From Rathayibacter sp. VKM Ac-2857 (GTDB lineage Bacteria; Actinomycetota; Actinomycetes; Actinomycetales; Microbacteriaceae): a stretch of 64,000 nucleotides of DNA. Location: assembly GCF_013205025.1 (NCBI RefSeq), contig NZ_JABMLE010000001.1, positions 1,426,001 through 1,490,000 on the forward strand, read 5' to 3'. The translations under genes were made by a program, and so were the position numbers. The notes under the pieces are model-generated. The model did no database searches. It was not told the DNA's origin and saw only the letters and a list, made by a program, of their open reading frames with translations. Below are positions 1-8,124 of this stretch, piece after piece (position 1 is the first letter of the stretch; every line of letters begins with the position of its first letter).

Positions 1-541
1 CCCCGGGCGAGGCGAGGAGGAGGACCACGACCAGCGCGACGAGCACCAGCAGGTCGGAGGCGAGGCCGAGCACGCCGAGCAGCACTCCGGACGCCTGCGC
101 GGTCGAGTCGTTGATGTTGCGGTAGACCTCCGACAGCCGCCGCGTGCGGTGCACGGCGAAGGGGGCGAGCACGTACCGCCGCAGCAGCTCGGTCGACGCG
201 TCGGCCGCGATCCGGGTGGTGCGGCCGAGCAGCCACCAGCGGAAGACGATCGTGCCGATGCTCTTCAGCACGAACACCGCGGCGACGAAGCCGGCGACGA
301 GCGGGACGAGGGTCGCGACGTCGGAGGTGCCGACCAGGCCCGCGATCGTGCTCGTCACCGAGCCGGCGCCGGTGTCCGCTCCGGTGAGCAGCGCCATCAG
401 CGGCACCATCGCGGCGACGCCGAGGGTGTCGAGGACGGCCAGCACGATCGAGCCGGCCACCGCGACGACGAGCCAGCCGGGCGACGCCGCGCCGGCGAGG
501 GCGAGCAGGGTGCCGAGTCCCTGCCGGATCGAGCCCCTCAT
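1..541 (-). CDS. ABC exporter / polysaccharide flippase, N-terminal part (PglK/MsbA-like), cut by window edge
   Basis: The ATG at 541 overlaps the stop of the upstream glycosyltransferase (ATGA), and the frame stays open to base 1, so about 180 N-terminal residues are visible. The translation begins MRGSIRQGLG and is strongly hydrophobic. Membrane spans are clear near residues 22-52 (WLVVAVAGSIVLAVLD), 78-100 (LVPLVAGFVAAVFVLKSIG) and 150-175. The order of a TM pair, a basic cytoplasmic loop (RTTRIAADASTELLRRY) and further TMs is typical of the transmembrane domain of type-I ABC exporters. The ATPase half would lie outside the window. As last visible gene of the NeuA/NeuB operon, it probably flips the lipid-linked glycan or exports it. 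The family is inferred from topology and context, since no nucleotide-binding motif is visible. Confidence 0.7.
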   Translation of the reverse strand, partial: MRGSIRQGLGTLLALAGAASPGWLVVAVAGSIVLAVLDTLGVAAMVPLMALLTGADTGAGSVTSTIAGLVGTSDVATLVPLVAGFVAAVFVLKSIGTIVFRWWLLGRTTRIAADASTELLRRYVLAPFAVHRTRRLSEVYRNINDSTAQASGVLLGVLGLASDLLVLVALVVVLLLASPG

Positions 542-1644
542 GCCGCGCTCCGGGTGTGGACGTCGGCGTAGACCCCGGCGATGTCGGCGCACATCCGCGC
601 GACGGAGCGCGGCGCGGCGGCGGCGGCCGGCTCCTCCGCCTGGCGCTCGAGCGCCCGCGCCACGGCCGCGGGGTCGTCCGCGTCGACGAGCGAGCGGGGC
701 GCGAGGATCTCGGGGTTGCCGCCGACCGCGGTGGCGACCACGCCCAGGCCGCGGGCGACGGCGTCGAGGAGGGTGTACGAGCAGTTCTCCCAGACCGAGA
801 GCTGGGCCACGACGTCCGCCTCGGCGAGCATCCGGGCGGAGTCGACGAAGCCGGGGAAGGCGACCGCGTCGCCGAGGCCGAGGGCGCTCGCCCGGGCGCG
901 GAGGGCGCCGTCGAGCGGTCCCTCCCCCGCGACGGTCAGCGTCGCGCCGGGCACCCGGCGGTGCAGGACGGCGAAGGCCTCGAGCAGGGCGTCGATCCGC
1001 TTCTCGGGCGAGAGGCGGGAGAGCGAGACGACGCGGAGCGCGCCGGCGGGGCGGGGGCGGCGAGCGGCGGCGGGGGCGTCCACAGCGGGGCCGTCCACGC
1101 CGTTGAGCACGACGTCGATGGGCAGCACCGCGTGCCACTTCTCCCGCATCGCGCGCCGGGTGGCCTGCGAGACGGCGATCGCCCCGTCGAACCGGTGCAG
1201 CCGGGCGCGGTGGGCGAGCGCCATCGCCCGGGCCTGCGCACCCGAGCGGTGGTAGACGGCGTCGGGGCCGGCGATGCCGTGCTCGGTGGTCAGCCGCCGG
1301 ACGCCGCGGGGCAGCGGGGTCGCGGCGCTCACGAGGTCGGCGTGGGCGAGGTGCGAGTGCACGATCGCGGGCCGGAGGGCTCCGGCCGTGGCGGCGAGCG
1401 TGCGGACGGAGGCGGCGAGGCCGGCGGCCGTGCCGAAGCGGCCGGTCGTCACCGCCGAGCCCTGGGCGCGCAGCCGGCGCGCCAGGGCGCCCTCGGGGCA
1501 GAGCACGACGACGCGGTGGCCGGGGATGCCCTGCCGCGCGACGTCGACGACGTGCCGGGCGACCCCGCCGTCGTCGGCGACGGGCACCAGCCAGAGCGCG
1601 ATCGGCGCGGCGCCGCCCGCAGCCGCACTCTCGCCCGCGCTCAC
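538..1644 (-). CDS. Glycosyltransferase family 4 (GT-B)
   Basis: 368 aa from a GTG that overlaps the NeuB-fusion stop (GTGA). The N-terminal Rossmann half carries DDGGVARHVVDVARQ, and HSHLAHADL resembles the HSH motif of GT4 acceptor domains. The C-terminal half has the GT4 donor-site signature: SLSRLSPEKRIDALLEA, then TVAGEGPL, then VVAQLSVWENCSYTLLDAVARGLGVVATAVGGNPEI. The E-x7-E position of many GT4 enzymes is altered here (WENCSYTLLDA). It probably adds one sugar to the lipid-linked repeat unit on the cytoplasmic face. Neighbours are the NeuB fusion upstream and the flippase downstream. Substrate cannot be read from sequence. Confidence 0.9.
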   Translation of the reverse strand: MSAGESAAAGGAAPIALWLVPVADDGGVARHVVDVARQGIPGHRVVVLCPEGALARRLRAQGSAVTTGRFGTAAGLAASVRTLAATAGALRPAIVHSHLAHADLVSAATPLPRGVRRLTTEHGIAGPDAVYHRSGAQARAMALAHRARLHRFDGAIAVSQATRRAMREKWHAVLPIDVVLNGVDGPAVDAPAAARRPRPAGALRVVSLSRLSPEKRIDALLEAFAVLHRRVPGATLTVAGEGPLDGALRARASALGLGDAVAFPGFVDSARMLAEADVVAQLSVWENCSYTLLDAVARGLGVVATAVGGNPEILAPRSLVDADDPAAVARALERQAEEPAAAAAPRSVARMCADIAGVYADVHTRSAA

Positions 1645-3887
1645 AGCCACTCCTCCAGCCGCTCGAGGGCTGTCCAGAAGCCCTCGCCGCTGTCGACGTG
1701 GCCCTGCCAGATCTCGGGGATGAACGGCACGCCCGGCGCCAGGGCGTCCAGCGCCGCGGCGAACACCGGCCAGTCGATCTCGCCCTCGCCGATCTGCACG
1801 CCCTCGCCGTCGATCCCGGTCGCGTCGACGAGGTGCAGGTGCGCGCTGAGCGGCGCCAGCAGCTCGACCGCCGCCGAGAACGCGGTGCCGAGGAAGGTGG
1901 TGGCGAGCTTGGTGTGCGAGGCGTCCAGGCAGAGGGCGGTGCCGGTCTCGCGGGCGAAGGCGGCCGTGTCCTCCGGGTCGACGAAGAGGTTGTGGAACTG
2001 CTGGCCGCCCATCAGCCAGGGGTAGGGCGGCAGGGTCTGCGCCAGCAGCCGCACGCCGCTCGCGTCGATCCGGTCGAGCGCCTCCGCGACGCGCGCGTAC
2101 ATCGCGGGGCGGCGGGAGGGGTCCACGTGCGCGTGGCGGGTGAAGCCGCCCATCGTGACGACCATCATCGGGTCCTCGTCCTGCCGGAACCAGCGCGAGA
2201 GCGACCGGGTGACCCCGACGGTCCGCTGCACCTCGGCGATCGAGCGCTCCCAGACGTCGCGGTCGAAGGAGGCGAGATCGACCAGGAAGTCGCCGGAGAA
2301 GAGGTCCGGCAGGTGGGTGGTGAAGCCCCGCTCCTGACGCGCGGTGAAGACGTCGTCGACGTCGATCTCGAGGTCGCGGTAGGAGAAGTGGAACTCGAGG
2401 AAGTCGGGGTTCGACGCGCCGAGCAGCTCGGCGTGGTCGTGGTAGCGGACCGGCAGCCCCCACGGCCGCCGGAACCGGAACGGCCGGCCGGCCGGGGTGC
2501 TCGCGCGCAGGTCGCCGTCGAAGAAGAAGCCGCCCTCGGCGACGTCGCGGTGCAGCGTGCGGCCGAGCAGCCGCGGCAGCGCGTTGGGCTGCAGGCCGCG
2601 CCCGGGGCTGCGGACCGCCACGTCCGCCGCGCCGACCACCTCGCCGCTGCACAGCTCCCGCGCGGCGACGAGCGACTTCGCGAGCGAGACCCGGTTCATC
2701 GACTCCCCGGTGGAGACCCCGCGCGGCTCGGCCGTGCCGAGGGCCGACTCGATGTCGCGGATCTCGGCGACCATCCGGCCGAACTCGTCCGGCAGCAGCG
2801 ACACCGAGTGGTCGTTGCCCTCCATCGCCCGGTCCACGGTGAAGTGCTTCTCGATGATCCGCGCGCCTCGGGCGACGGCGGCGACCGGCACGTGCCAGCC
2901 GCGCTCGTGCCCGGAGTAGCCGATCACGCCGCCGCCGATCTCGGCGAGCCGCTCCAGGTAGGCGAGGTTGAGGTCGCGGTAGGGCGCGGGATAGGTGGAC
3001 TGGGTGTGCAGCAGCGCGTAGGAGGTGCCCAGCGAGCGCAGCAGCGACACCGACTCGAGGATCTCGCTCTCGCGCGACATCCCGGTGCTCAGCAGCAGCG
3101 GCAGGCCGCGGGTGCCGGCGTCGGCGAGGAGGGCGTGGTTGGTCAGGTCGGCGGAGGCGATCTTGAGCCCGGGGACGCCGTAGTCGACGAGGGCCTGCAC
3201 GCTCGGCGAGTCCCACGGGGTGCAGAGCACGTCGATCCCGGCGTCGCCCGCGTGGTCGAACACCTCGAAGAGCGCCTCGGCGGGCAGCGCGAACCGGCGC
3301 AGCAGGTCGATCGTGTACTGCGCTCCGAGGTCCTCCCCCGCCGTGGCGCTGCCGCCCTGGCGGTAGAGCGAGTCGAGGTCGCGCAGCTGGAACTTGACCG
3401 CGTCGGCGCCCGCCTCGAGGGCGAGGTCGACGAGGCGCTTGGCGAGGTCGATCGAGCCGTTGTGGTTGTTGCCGACCTCGGCGATCACGAAGGCCGGATG
3501 CCCCTCGCCGACCGGGTGCCGGCCGATCTGCAGCGCGGTGGCGCCCTCGATCGCGATCGCGACGAGGTGGCCGCGCTCGTCGACGAGCGGCACGTGGCTG
3601 ATCCCGTCCGCGCCGAGCAGCGCGGCGACGGCCTGCGCCGGGTCGTCCACGGACGCCGTCAGCACCGCCGTGTTCGCCACGGCGAGGACCGCGACGTCGA
3701 GCGACGCCGTCGGGTTCGCGATGATCCAGCGGCGGAAGTCGCCGTCCGACAGCGAGCCGCGCAGCACGCCGTGGCCGTCGACGCAGAAGACGATGCGCTG
3801 CTTGTTCGCGTTGATCTTGGCCAGGGCGGTCAGCACCGGGTCCTCGGCGAAGACGATGTAGGGCGCCAGGTGGCGGTCGACGATCAT
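1641..3887 (-). CDS. neuB: Four-domain CBS-NeuB-SAF-TIM-barrel fusion, sialic/nonulosonic acid synthase
   Basis: 748 aa, about twice the length of ordinary NeuB (about 350 aa). Residues 1-115 are a CBS-domain pair (GSLSDGDFRRWI; GISHVPLVDERGHLVAIA). Residues 130-385 are the NeuB TIM barrel, with FVIAEVGNNHNGSIDLAK, AGADAVKFQ, LKIASADLTN, LLLSTGMS, LLHTQSTYP, GYSGHERG and IIEKHFTVDR. Residues about 400-460 are the antifreeze-like SAF domain (SLVAAREL, GRGLQPN). Residues about 475-748 form a second, xylose-isomerase-like barrel (FLEFHFSYRDLEIDV; HLHLVDATG; IPEIWQGH). NeuB condenses phosphoenolpyruvate with an N-acyl hexosamine to give a nonulosonic acid. The ATG at 3887 overlaps the neuA stop, so the next step (CMP activation) is cotranslated. 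No neuC-type epimerase is in the window; the extra barrel could supply an isomerase or epimerase step (inference). Confidence 0.92.
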   Translation of the reverse strand: MIVDRHLAPYIVFAEDPVLTALAKINANKQRIVFCVDGHGVLRGSLSDGDFRRWIIANPTASLDVAVLAVANTAVLTASVDDPAQAVAALLGADGISHVPLVDERGHLVAIAIEGATALQIGRHPVGEGHPAFVIAEVGNNHNGSIDLAKRLVDLALEAGADAVKFQLRDLDSLYRQGGSATAGEDLGAQYTIDLLRRFALPAEALFEVFDHAGDAGIDVLCTPWDSPSVQALVDYGVPGLKIASADLTNHALLADAGTRGLPLLLSTGMSRESEILESVSLLRSLGTSYALLHTQSTYPAPYRDLNLAYLERLAEIGGGVIGYSGHERGWHVPVAAVARGARIIEKHFTVDRAMEGNDHSVSLLPDEFGRMVAEIRDIESALGTAEPRGVSTGESMNRVSLAKSLVAARELCSGEVVGAADVAVRSPGRGLQPNALPRLLGRTLHRDVAEGGFFFDGDLRASTPAGRPFRFRRPWGLPVRYHDHAELLGASNPDFLEFHFSYRDLEIDVDDVFTARQERGFTTHLPDLFSGDFLVDLASFDRDVWERSIAEVQRTVGVTRSLSRWFRQDEDPMMVVTMGGFTRHAHVDPSRRPAMYARVAEALDRIDASGVRLLAQTLPPYPWLMGGQQFHNLFVDPEDTAAFARETGTALCLDASHTKLATTFLGTAFSAAVELLAPLSAHLHLVDATGIDGEGVQIGEGEIDWPVFAAALDALAPGVPFIPEIWQGHVDSGEGFWTALERLEEWL

Positions 3888-4579
3888 GCTCGCCCCCGCC
3901 GTCTCAGGTCGGCGAGCAGGTGCTCGGCGACGACGAGGTCGTGCTCGCCGTCGATGTCGCCGCCCTCGACCTCGTCCATCACGAACAGCCCGACCCGGCC
4001 GCCGATGCGGTTCCGCTCCCGCTCGTAGACCTCGGTCCGGGTGAGGTAGAGCGAGCCGGTCTCGCGGTAGAAGAACTCGGGCGGGGTCAGCTCCTGCCGG
4101 CGCGGCCGTGCGGTGACGTCGTAGTGCGCGAGCGCGCTCTCCTCGCCCCTCGAGCGCCAGAGGAACGGGGTCTGCGCGACGACGCCGACGAGCGAGTCGA
4201 CTCCGGTGCTCGCGAACTGCTCGACGGCGCGGTCGATCGTGCCGGGGAGGCGGATCGGCGAGGTCGCCTGGAGCAGCAGCACCGCGTCCGGCCGGCGCCC
4301 GAGAGCGACGCGGTGCGCGATGGCGTGCAGCACGACCGGCTCGGTCGCCGTCTCGTCGCGGGCGAGCTCGGCGGGGCGGAGGAACGGCACGTCGGCTCCG
4401 GCGTCCGCGGCGAGTGCGGCGAGCTCGGCGTCGTCGGTGGAGACCAGCACGTCGAGACCGGCGGCCAGCGCCTGCTCGATGCTCCAGACCACGAGCGGCG
4501 TGCCCGCGACGACGCGCGCGTTCTTGCGCGGCAGGCCCTTCGAGCCGCCGCGCACGGGGATGACGCACAGGATGCTCAT
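3884..4579 (-). CDS. neuA: CMP-N-acylneuraminate (nonulosonate) cytidylyltransferase
   Basis: 231 aa, usual length for the family. The N-terminus ILCVIPVRGGSKGLPRKN is the CTP-binding P-loop-like motif of NeuA/KdsB-type cytidylyltransferases. LLLQATSPIR and DGEHDLVVAEHLL are further family landmarks. It transfers CMP from CTP to the nonulosonic acid made by the adjacent NeuB fusion, giving the activated donor for the glycosyltransferases of this operon. The ATG at 4579 overlaps the preceding stop by 4 bp (ATGA) and its own stop overlaps the neuB start, so the genes are translationally coupled. Whether the sugar is Neu5Ac, legionaminic acid or another nonulosonate cannot be told. Confidence 0.93.
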   Translation of the reverse strand: MSILCVIPVRGGSKGLPRKNARVVAGTPLVVWSIEQALAAGLDVLVSTDDAELAALAADAGADVPFLRPAELARDETATEPVVLHAIAHRVALGRRPDAVLLLQATSPIRLPGTIDRAVEQFASTGVDSLVGVVAQTPFLWRSRGEESALAHYDVTARPRRQELTPPEFFYRETGSLYLTRTEVYERERNRIGGRVGLFVMDEVEGGDIDGEHDLVVAEHLLADLRRRGRA

Positions 4580-5610
4580 CGCACTCCTCCCTCGGTGATC
4601 GCGAGCGCCGCGGCGGCGACCGCGGCAGCGGGCTCGAGCGCCGGCGCGGGCGGCGCCGGGGTCGGCGGCCCCTCGCCCCAGACGGACAGTCCGTAGCGGC
4701 CCCAGAACTCGCGCACCCAGGCGGGCGGATCGACGCAGGTCACCCAGGCGGGCGTCCCCGCCGCCGCGGCCTCGAGCACGCCGGTCGAGAACACCGAGGC
4801 GATCGGCCGGTGCTGCGCGGCCAGGTCGCCGCCGGCGAGCACGCGGATGCCGCTGCGGCGCCAGGCCGCGTGCTGCCAGCGCGAGCGGCGGTCGACCTCG
4901 GCCGGGTGCGGGCGGTAGTCGGCGCCGGTGTCGCGGCAGAACCGGCCGGCGGTGGCGGCGGCGATCCGGCGCGGGAGCTCGGCGCCGTGCAGCTGGCCGA
5001 GGAAGAGCGGGCGCTCCTCGGTCAGGGCCGCGCGCGGGCGCTGCGCCGCCGACCAGAGCAGCTGGCTGCCGACGACGGCGGTCGTGACGTCGCTCCGCCC
5101 CGAGCGCCAGAAGTCGGCGTCCGCGGCCGAGAAGGCGAGCAGCGTCGACTCCGGCGGCAGCGGCGGGGCGAACGGGGTCAGGAGTCCGTGCTGCACCACG
5201 AGGACGCGGGCGCCGAGCGGCCCGGCCCAGCGGTGCGCGGTCGCGCCGGAGCGGAGGTAGTGGCCGGTCGCGACGACGGCGCGCAGGCCCCGCAGCTCGG
5301 CCGGCGCGGGCGAGCCGTCGGGCACGGGCCGGACGGTCCACTCGCCGGGGAGCAGAGCGGTCACGTCCCCGGGCGCCAGGACGGCGACGGGCAGCCCGTC
5401 CAGGTGCGCGAGCGAGGCGGCGGTCGCCGCGACCGCGCTGGCCGTCGCCGCCTCGACCGCGAGCAGGATCGACGGCTCCGCGCCGCGCAGGTGCAGCACG
5501 AGCGGCGCCGGTGCCGACGGTCGCAGACGGGACCGCACCGCACGCAGCGGGTCGCGGCCGCGCTGCCAGCGGCGCCAGCCCTCCAGATCGGTCGCGTGCC
5601 TCAGCCCCAC
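4576..5610 (-). CDS. Putative GT-B glycosyltransferase, capsule/polysialyltransferase-like
   Basis: 344 aa with a GTG start at 5610 that overlaps the preceding gene by 10 bp. I do not see a standard GT4 signature. It has an N-terminal nucleotide-fold-like half (LGARVLVVQHGLLTPFAPPLPP, where the QHG resembles surface-carbohydrate transferases) and a C-terminal half with DYRPHPAEVDRRS and FSTGVLEAAAAGTPAW. The HP motif followed by an S/T-G-x-x-E-A block is typical of CMP-sialyl or CDP-glycerol polymer transferases. Position directly before neuA and neuB fits a transferase that uses the CMP-nonulosonate made by them (inference). Fold-level assignment only. Confidence 0.6.
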   Translation of the reverse strand: MGLRHATDLEGWRRWQRGRDPLRAVRSRLRPSAPAPLVLHLRGAEPSILLAVEAATASAVAATAASLAHLDGLPVAVLAPGDVTALLPGEWTVRPVPDGSPAPAELRGLRAVVATGHYLRSGATAHRWAGPLGARVLVVQHGLLTPFAPPLPPESTLLAFSAADADFWRSGRSDVTTAVVGSQLLWSAAQRPRAALTEERPLFLGQLHGAELPRRIAAATAGRFCRDTGADYRPHPAEVDRRSRWQHAAWRRSGIRVLAGGDLAAQHRPIASVFSTGVLEAAAAGTPAWVTCVDPPAWVREFWGRYGLSVWGEGPPTPAPPAPALEPAAAVAAAALAITEGGVR

Positions 5611-6608
5611 AGCGCCCTCACCGCCCGCATCCGGTGCACGAAGGTGTGCTCCGCCCGGGTCCGCGCGGCCGCCGCATCGCGCACGCGGTGCGCCCAGACC
5701 GGGTCGGCCTGTGCGTGCCGGACGTGCTCGACCAGCTGCTCGCGGCCGTCGAAGACCAGCACCTCGCGGCCCACCTCGTAGTGGTCGGCGATGTCGGGGC
5801 GGTCGAGGAGGGCGAGCGCGCCGACTCCCGGCGCCTCGAACGCCCGCATCGACAGCCCGCCGTGCCCGGTCCCGTGGATCGCGAGCGTGGCGATCGAGCC
5901 GGCCATCGCGCCGTAGTAGGCCGAGCGCGGGACGTCGCCGTGCGCGCGCAGCCCCGCGCCGCGCAGGCGCCCGGTGCGCACGACGTCCCGCGGGTGCCGC
6001 GACCACTGCCGGCCGAAGACCTCGACGTCGACGCCGCCGGCCGCCAGCTCGCGCAGCACCCGCTCGCGCTCGGGGTAGCGCGCTCCGATGAAGGTCACGG
6101 CCGCGGACGGGCGCGGCGTCCAGGCCAGGAGGGAGTCGAACGCGTCGGGGAGGTGCGTCGCGGCGATCCCCGCGGCCCGGAGCGCCTCGACGTCGCGCGG
6201 CGAGTAGCTCGCGATCGAGACCCGGGCGGAGGCGAGCGCGCGGAGCCGCTCGAGATCGAAGGTCATGTTGCCCAGCTCGTCGTAGAGCCAGAGCACGACC
6301 GGCGCCCCGGCGCCCGCCAGCGCGGCCCACCACTCGTCGCCGAGGGAGTCGCCCTTGACGACCAGCACGGCGCGCGGAGACGTCTCGCGCAGCGCCCGGA
6401 TCGCCCGATCGGTCTCGGAGCGCCGCGACCACCGGCGCAGCCGGGATCGCGGGAAGCGGTGCGCCACCGCGTCGCGCAGCCGCACGACGCCCGCCGTGTC
6501 GTCGTAGCGGTGCACGACGACGTCCTCGCCGAGCTCGACGAGCGCGGCCTCGATCGCGCGCCAGTAGTCGTGGAAGACGGGGCTGACGACCAGCACGGGC
6601 CGGCTCAC
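5601..6608 (-). CDS. CgeB-like glycosyltransferase (glycosyltransferase group 1 domain)
   Basis: 335 aa; GTG start at 6608 in a GTGA overlap with the preceding GT2. The N-terminal half reads VLVVSPVFHDYWRAIEAAL and VLVVKGDSLGDEWWAAL, then WLYDELGNMTFDLERL. The C-terminal half has VTFIGARYPERERVLREL, VEVFGRQWSRH and SMRAFEAPGVGALALLDRP with EVGREVLVFDGREQLVEHV. This layout matches the spore-maturation CgeB / Glycos_transf_1_2 family. It likely adds a sugar in assembling the capsule unit. The donor is unknown. Confidence 0.8.
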   Translation of the reverse strand: MSRPVLVVSPVFHDYWRAIEAALVELGEDVVVHRYDDTAGVVRLRDAVAHRFPRSRLRRWSRRSETDRAIRALRETSPRAVLVVKGDSLGDEWWAALAGAGAPVVLWLYDELGNMTFDLERLRALASARVSIASYSPRDVEALRAAGIAATHLPDAFDSLLAWTPRPSAAVTFIGARYPERERVLRELAAGGVDVEVFGRQWSRHPRDVVRTGRLRGAGLRAHGDVPRSAYYGAMAGSIATLAIHGTGHGGLSMRAFEAPGVGALALLDRPDIADHYEVGREVLVFDGREQLVEHVRHAQADPVWAHRVRDAAAARTRAEHTFVHRMRAVRALWG

Positions 6609-7525
6609 GTCGCCGCCGTCTCGGCCGCGGCGATCAGGCGCAGCTCGCCGCGGAAGACGGCGAGCGGTCGGACGCCGCGCCCCGCGAGCGCGCGGAGGGC
6701 GTTGGCGCCGAGGTTGACCACCGACGCCGCGCGCAGCGACGCCGCCAGCAGACCGGGGTGCGAGCGCCACTTTCGGGCGTAGCGCAGCCGCGCGGCGACC
6801 AGCCAGACCAGCCGCCGGGCGGGATCGGAGGAGCCGCCGCCGGTGTGCACCGCGACGACGTCGCCGGCGAACACCGACGGCACGCCGCGCGCCCGCAGCC
6901 GGCGCTGCAGGTCGACCTCCTCGCAGTTCATGTGGAACGACTCGTCGAAGCCGCCGATCGCGCGGAACTCGGCCGTCGGCAGCAGCATCGCCGCGCCGAC
7001 CACCCAGTCGACCGGCAGCACGGCGCCCTCGACGCAGCGGGTGTCGAGACCGACCGCCGCGCGCAGCTGCGGTCGCCAGCGCGCCAGCGGGGTGAGCCAC
7101 TCCACCACGTAGTGGCCGAGCCGCGGGAAGCGCCGGCCGACCCACTGCGCCCGCCCGGCGCCGTCCCGGAGCGCGGGCGCGACGACGGCGGGCAGCCACG
7201 GGGTCCCCGCGGCGACGAGGTCGCGGAGGAAGGTCTCGCCGATCTCGAGATCGCTGTTCAGCACCAGGAGCAGCGGGTGCGCCGCCTCGGCCGCGCCGCT
7301 GTTCACGGCGGCGCCGAAGCCGCCGTTGCGCGCGCGGCGGACGAGCGCGACGCCGTCACCGGCGGGGAACGGCACGGGCGAGGCGTCGTCGACGACGACG
7401 ATCTCGTGCTCCGGGGCGCCGACCTGGCCGCGCAGCTGCTCGAGCAGGGCGAGCGCGGGGCCCGGATCGCCGTAGTGCGGGACGACGACGCTGACGCCGA
7501 GCCCCGGCCGCTCCCGGCCGGTCAC
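6605..7525 (-). CDS. Glycosyltransferase family 2 (rhamnosyltransferase-like)
   Basis: 306 aa from a GTG in a GTGA overlap. The GT-A fold is visible: VSVVVPHYGDPGPALALLEQ at the N-terminus, EIVVVDDASP, the RNGGFGAAVNSGAAEA block, and LLVLNSDLEIGE, which supplies the D-x-D-type metal site (NSD). The acceptor-side GAAMLLPTAEFRAIGGFDESF and CEEVDLQRRLRARG follow (the ED/EE acid region). This is the WcaA/RfbN-like pattern of enzymes that add deoxy-hexoses to lipid-linked glycans. A basic C-terminal tail could associate with the membrane. Confidence 0.9.
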   Translation of the reverse strand: MTGRERPGLGVSVVVPHYGDPGPALALLEQLRGQVGAPEHEIVVVDDASPVPFPAGDGVALVRRARNGGFGAAVNSGAAEAAHPLLLVLNSDLEIGETFLRDLVAAGTPWLPAVVAPALRDGAGRAQWVGRRFPRLGHYVVEWLTPLARWRPQLRAAVGLDTRCVEGAVLPVDWVVGAAMLLPTAEFRAIGGFDESFHMNCEEVDLQRRLRARGVPSVFAGDVVAVHTGGGSSDPARRLVWLVAARLRYARKWRSHPGLLAASLRAASVVNLGANALRALAGRGVRPLAVFRGELRLIAAAETAAT

Positions 7526-8124
7526 GACGCGACCGCCCGGCTCTCGCGCGCGCGGCGCAGCGAGCGGCGGGTCGGCAGCACCGCCGGGCGGGGCGGATCC
7601 CAGCCGGCGGGCAGCGCGCCCAGGGCCGGCAGGATCGTGCGCAGGAGCGCGTCGATGTCGTCCACGGCGCTCGCCGCGACGGCGGCACCGCGCCCGTGCG
7701 GATCGGCGAAGTCGTCCTCCGCGCCGTACGGGGCGGTGTCGCGCGCGATCAGCTCGCGCAGGTCCGCTCCCGGGGCCGCCCGCGCCAGCCGCGCCGCGCG
7801 GCGGATGGTCGCGGTGCGCCGCGCCGCCGAGGCGAAGTGCTGGGCGACCCAGTCGCGCTGCCCCGACTCGAAGACCAGGACCAGATCGGCGTCCTGCAGC
7901 AGCCGGCCGTCGACCTGGCGGGCGCGGTGCGAGGCGACGGAGAGGCCGCGGGCGCGCAGCGCGTCGCCCAGGTCGGGGTCCAGAGCGCGGCCGACGGAGG
8001 CGTGCGTCCCGGCGCTCGAGACCCGCCAGTCGCCGGAGCCGCCCAGCAGCTCGGCCGCCAGGCGCTCGGCCGACGGCGAGCGGGCGACGTTCGCGTGGCA
8101 GAGCAGGAGCAGCTGCGCGCTCAT
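7522..8124 (-). CDS. Low-molecular-weight protein tyrosine phosphatase (Wzb-like)
   Basis: 200 aa. The N-terminal LLLLCHANVARSPSAERLA holds the CX5R(S/T) phosphate loop with nucleophile Cys9 and Arg15; VSSAGTHA follows as in the family. DDFADPHG supplies the general-acid Asp of the DP loop. Usual length is about 150 aa, so there is an extra C-terminal tail rich in Arg. It sits between the BY-kinase gene and the transferases, ATGA-overlapping the kinase gene. By analogy with Wzb/Wzc pairs it would dephosphorylate the Tyr-rich tail of that kinase and so control polymer length or export. Confidence 0.9.
   Translation of the reverse strand: MSAQLLLLCHANVARSPSAERLAAELLGGSGDWRVSSAGTHASVGRALDPDLGDALRARGLSVASHRARQVDGRLLQDADLVLVFESGQRDWVAQHFASAARRTATIRRAARLARAAPGADLRELIARDTAPYGAEDDFADPHGRGAAVAASAVDDIDALLRTILPALGALPAGWDPPRPAVLPTRRSLRRARESRAVAS

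Noticed and set aside
1698-4028. Long open frame on the plus strand opposite the neuB fusion
   Set aside because: It is rich in Arg/Gly/Val with no motif; it is the usual high-GC antisense shadow of a gene with clear NeuB motifs.
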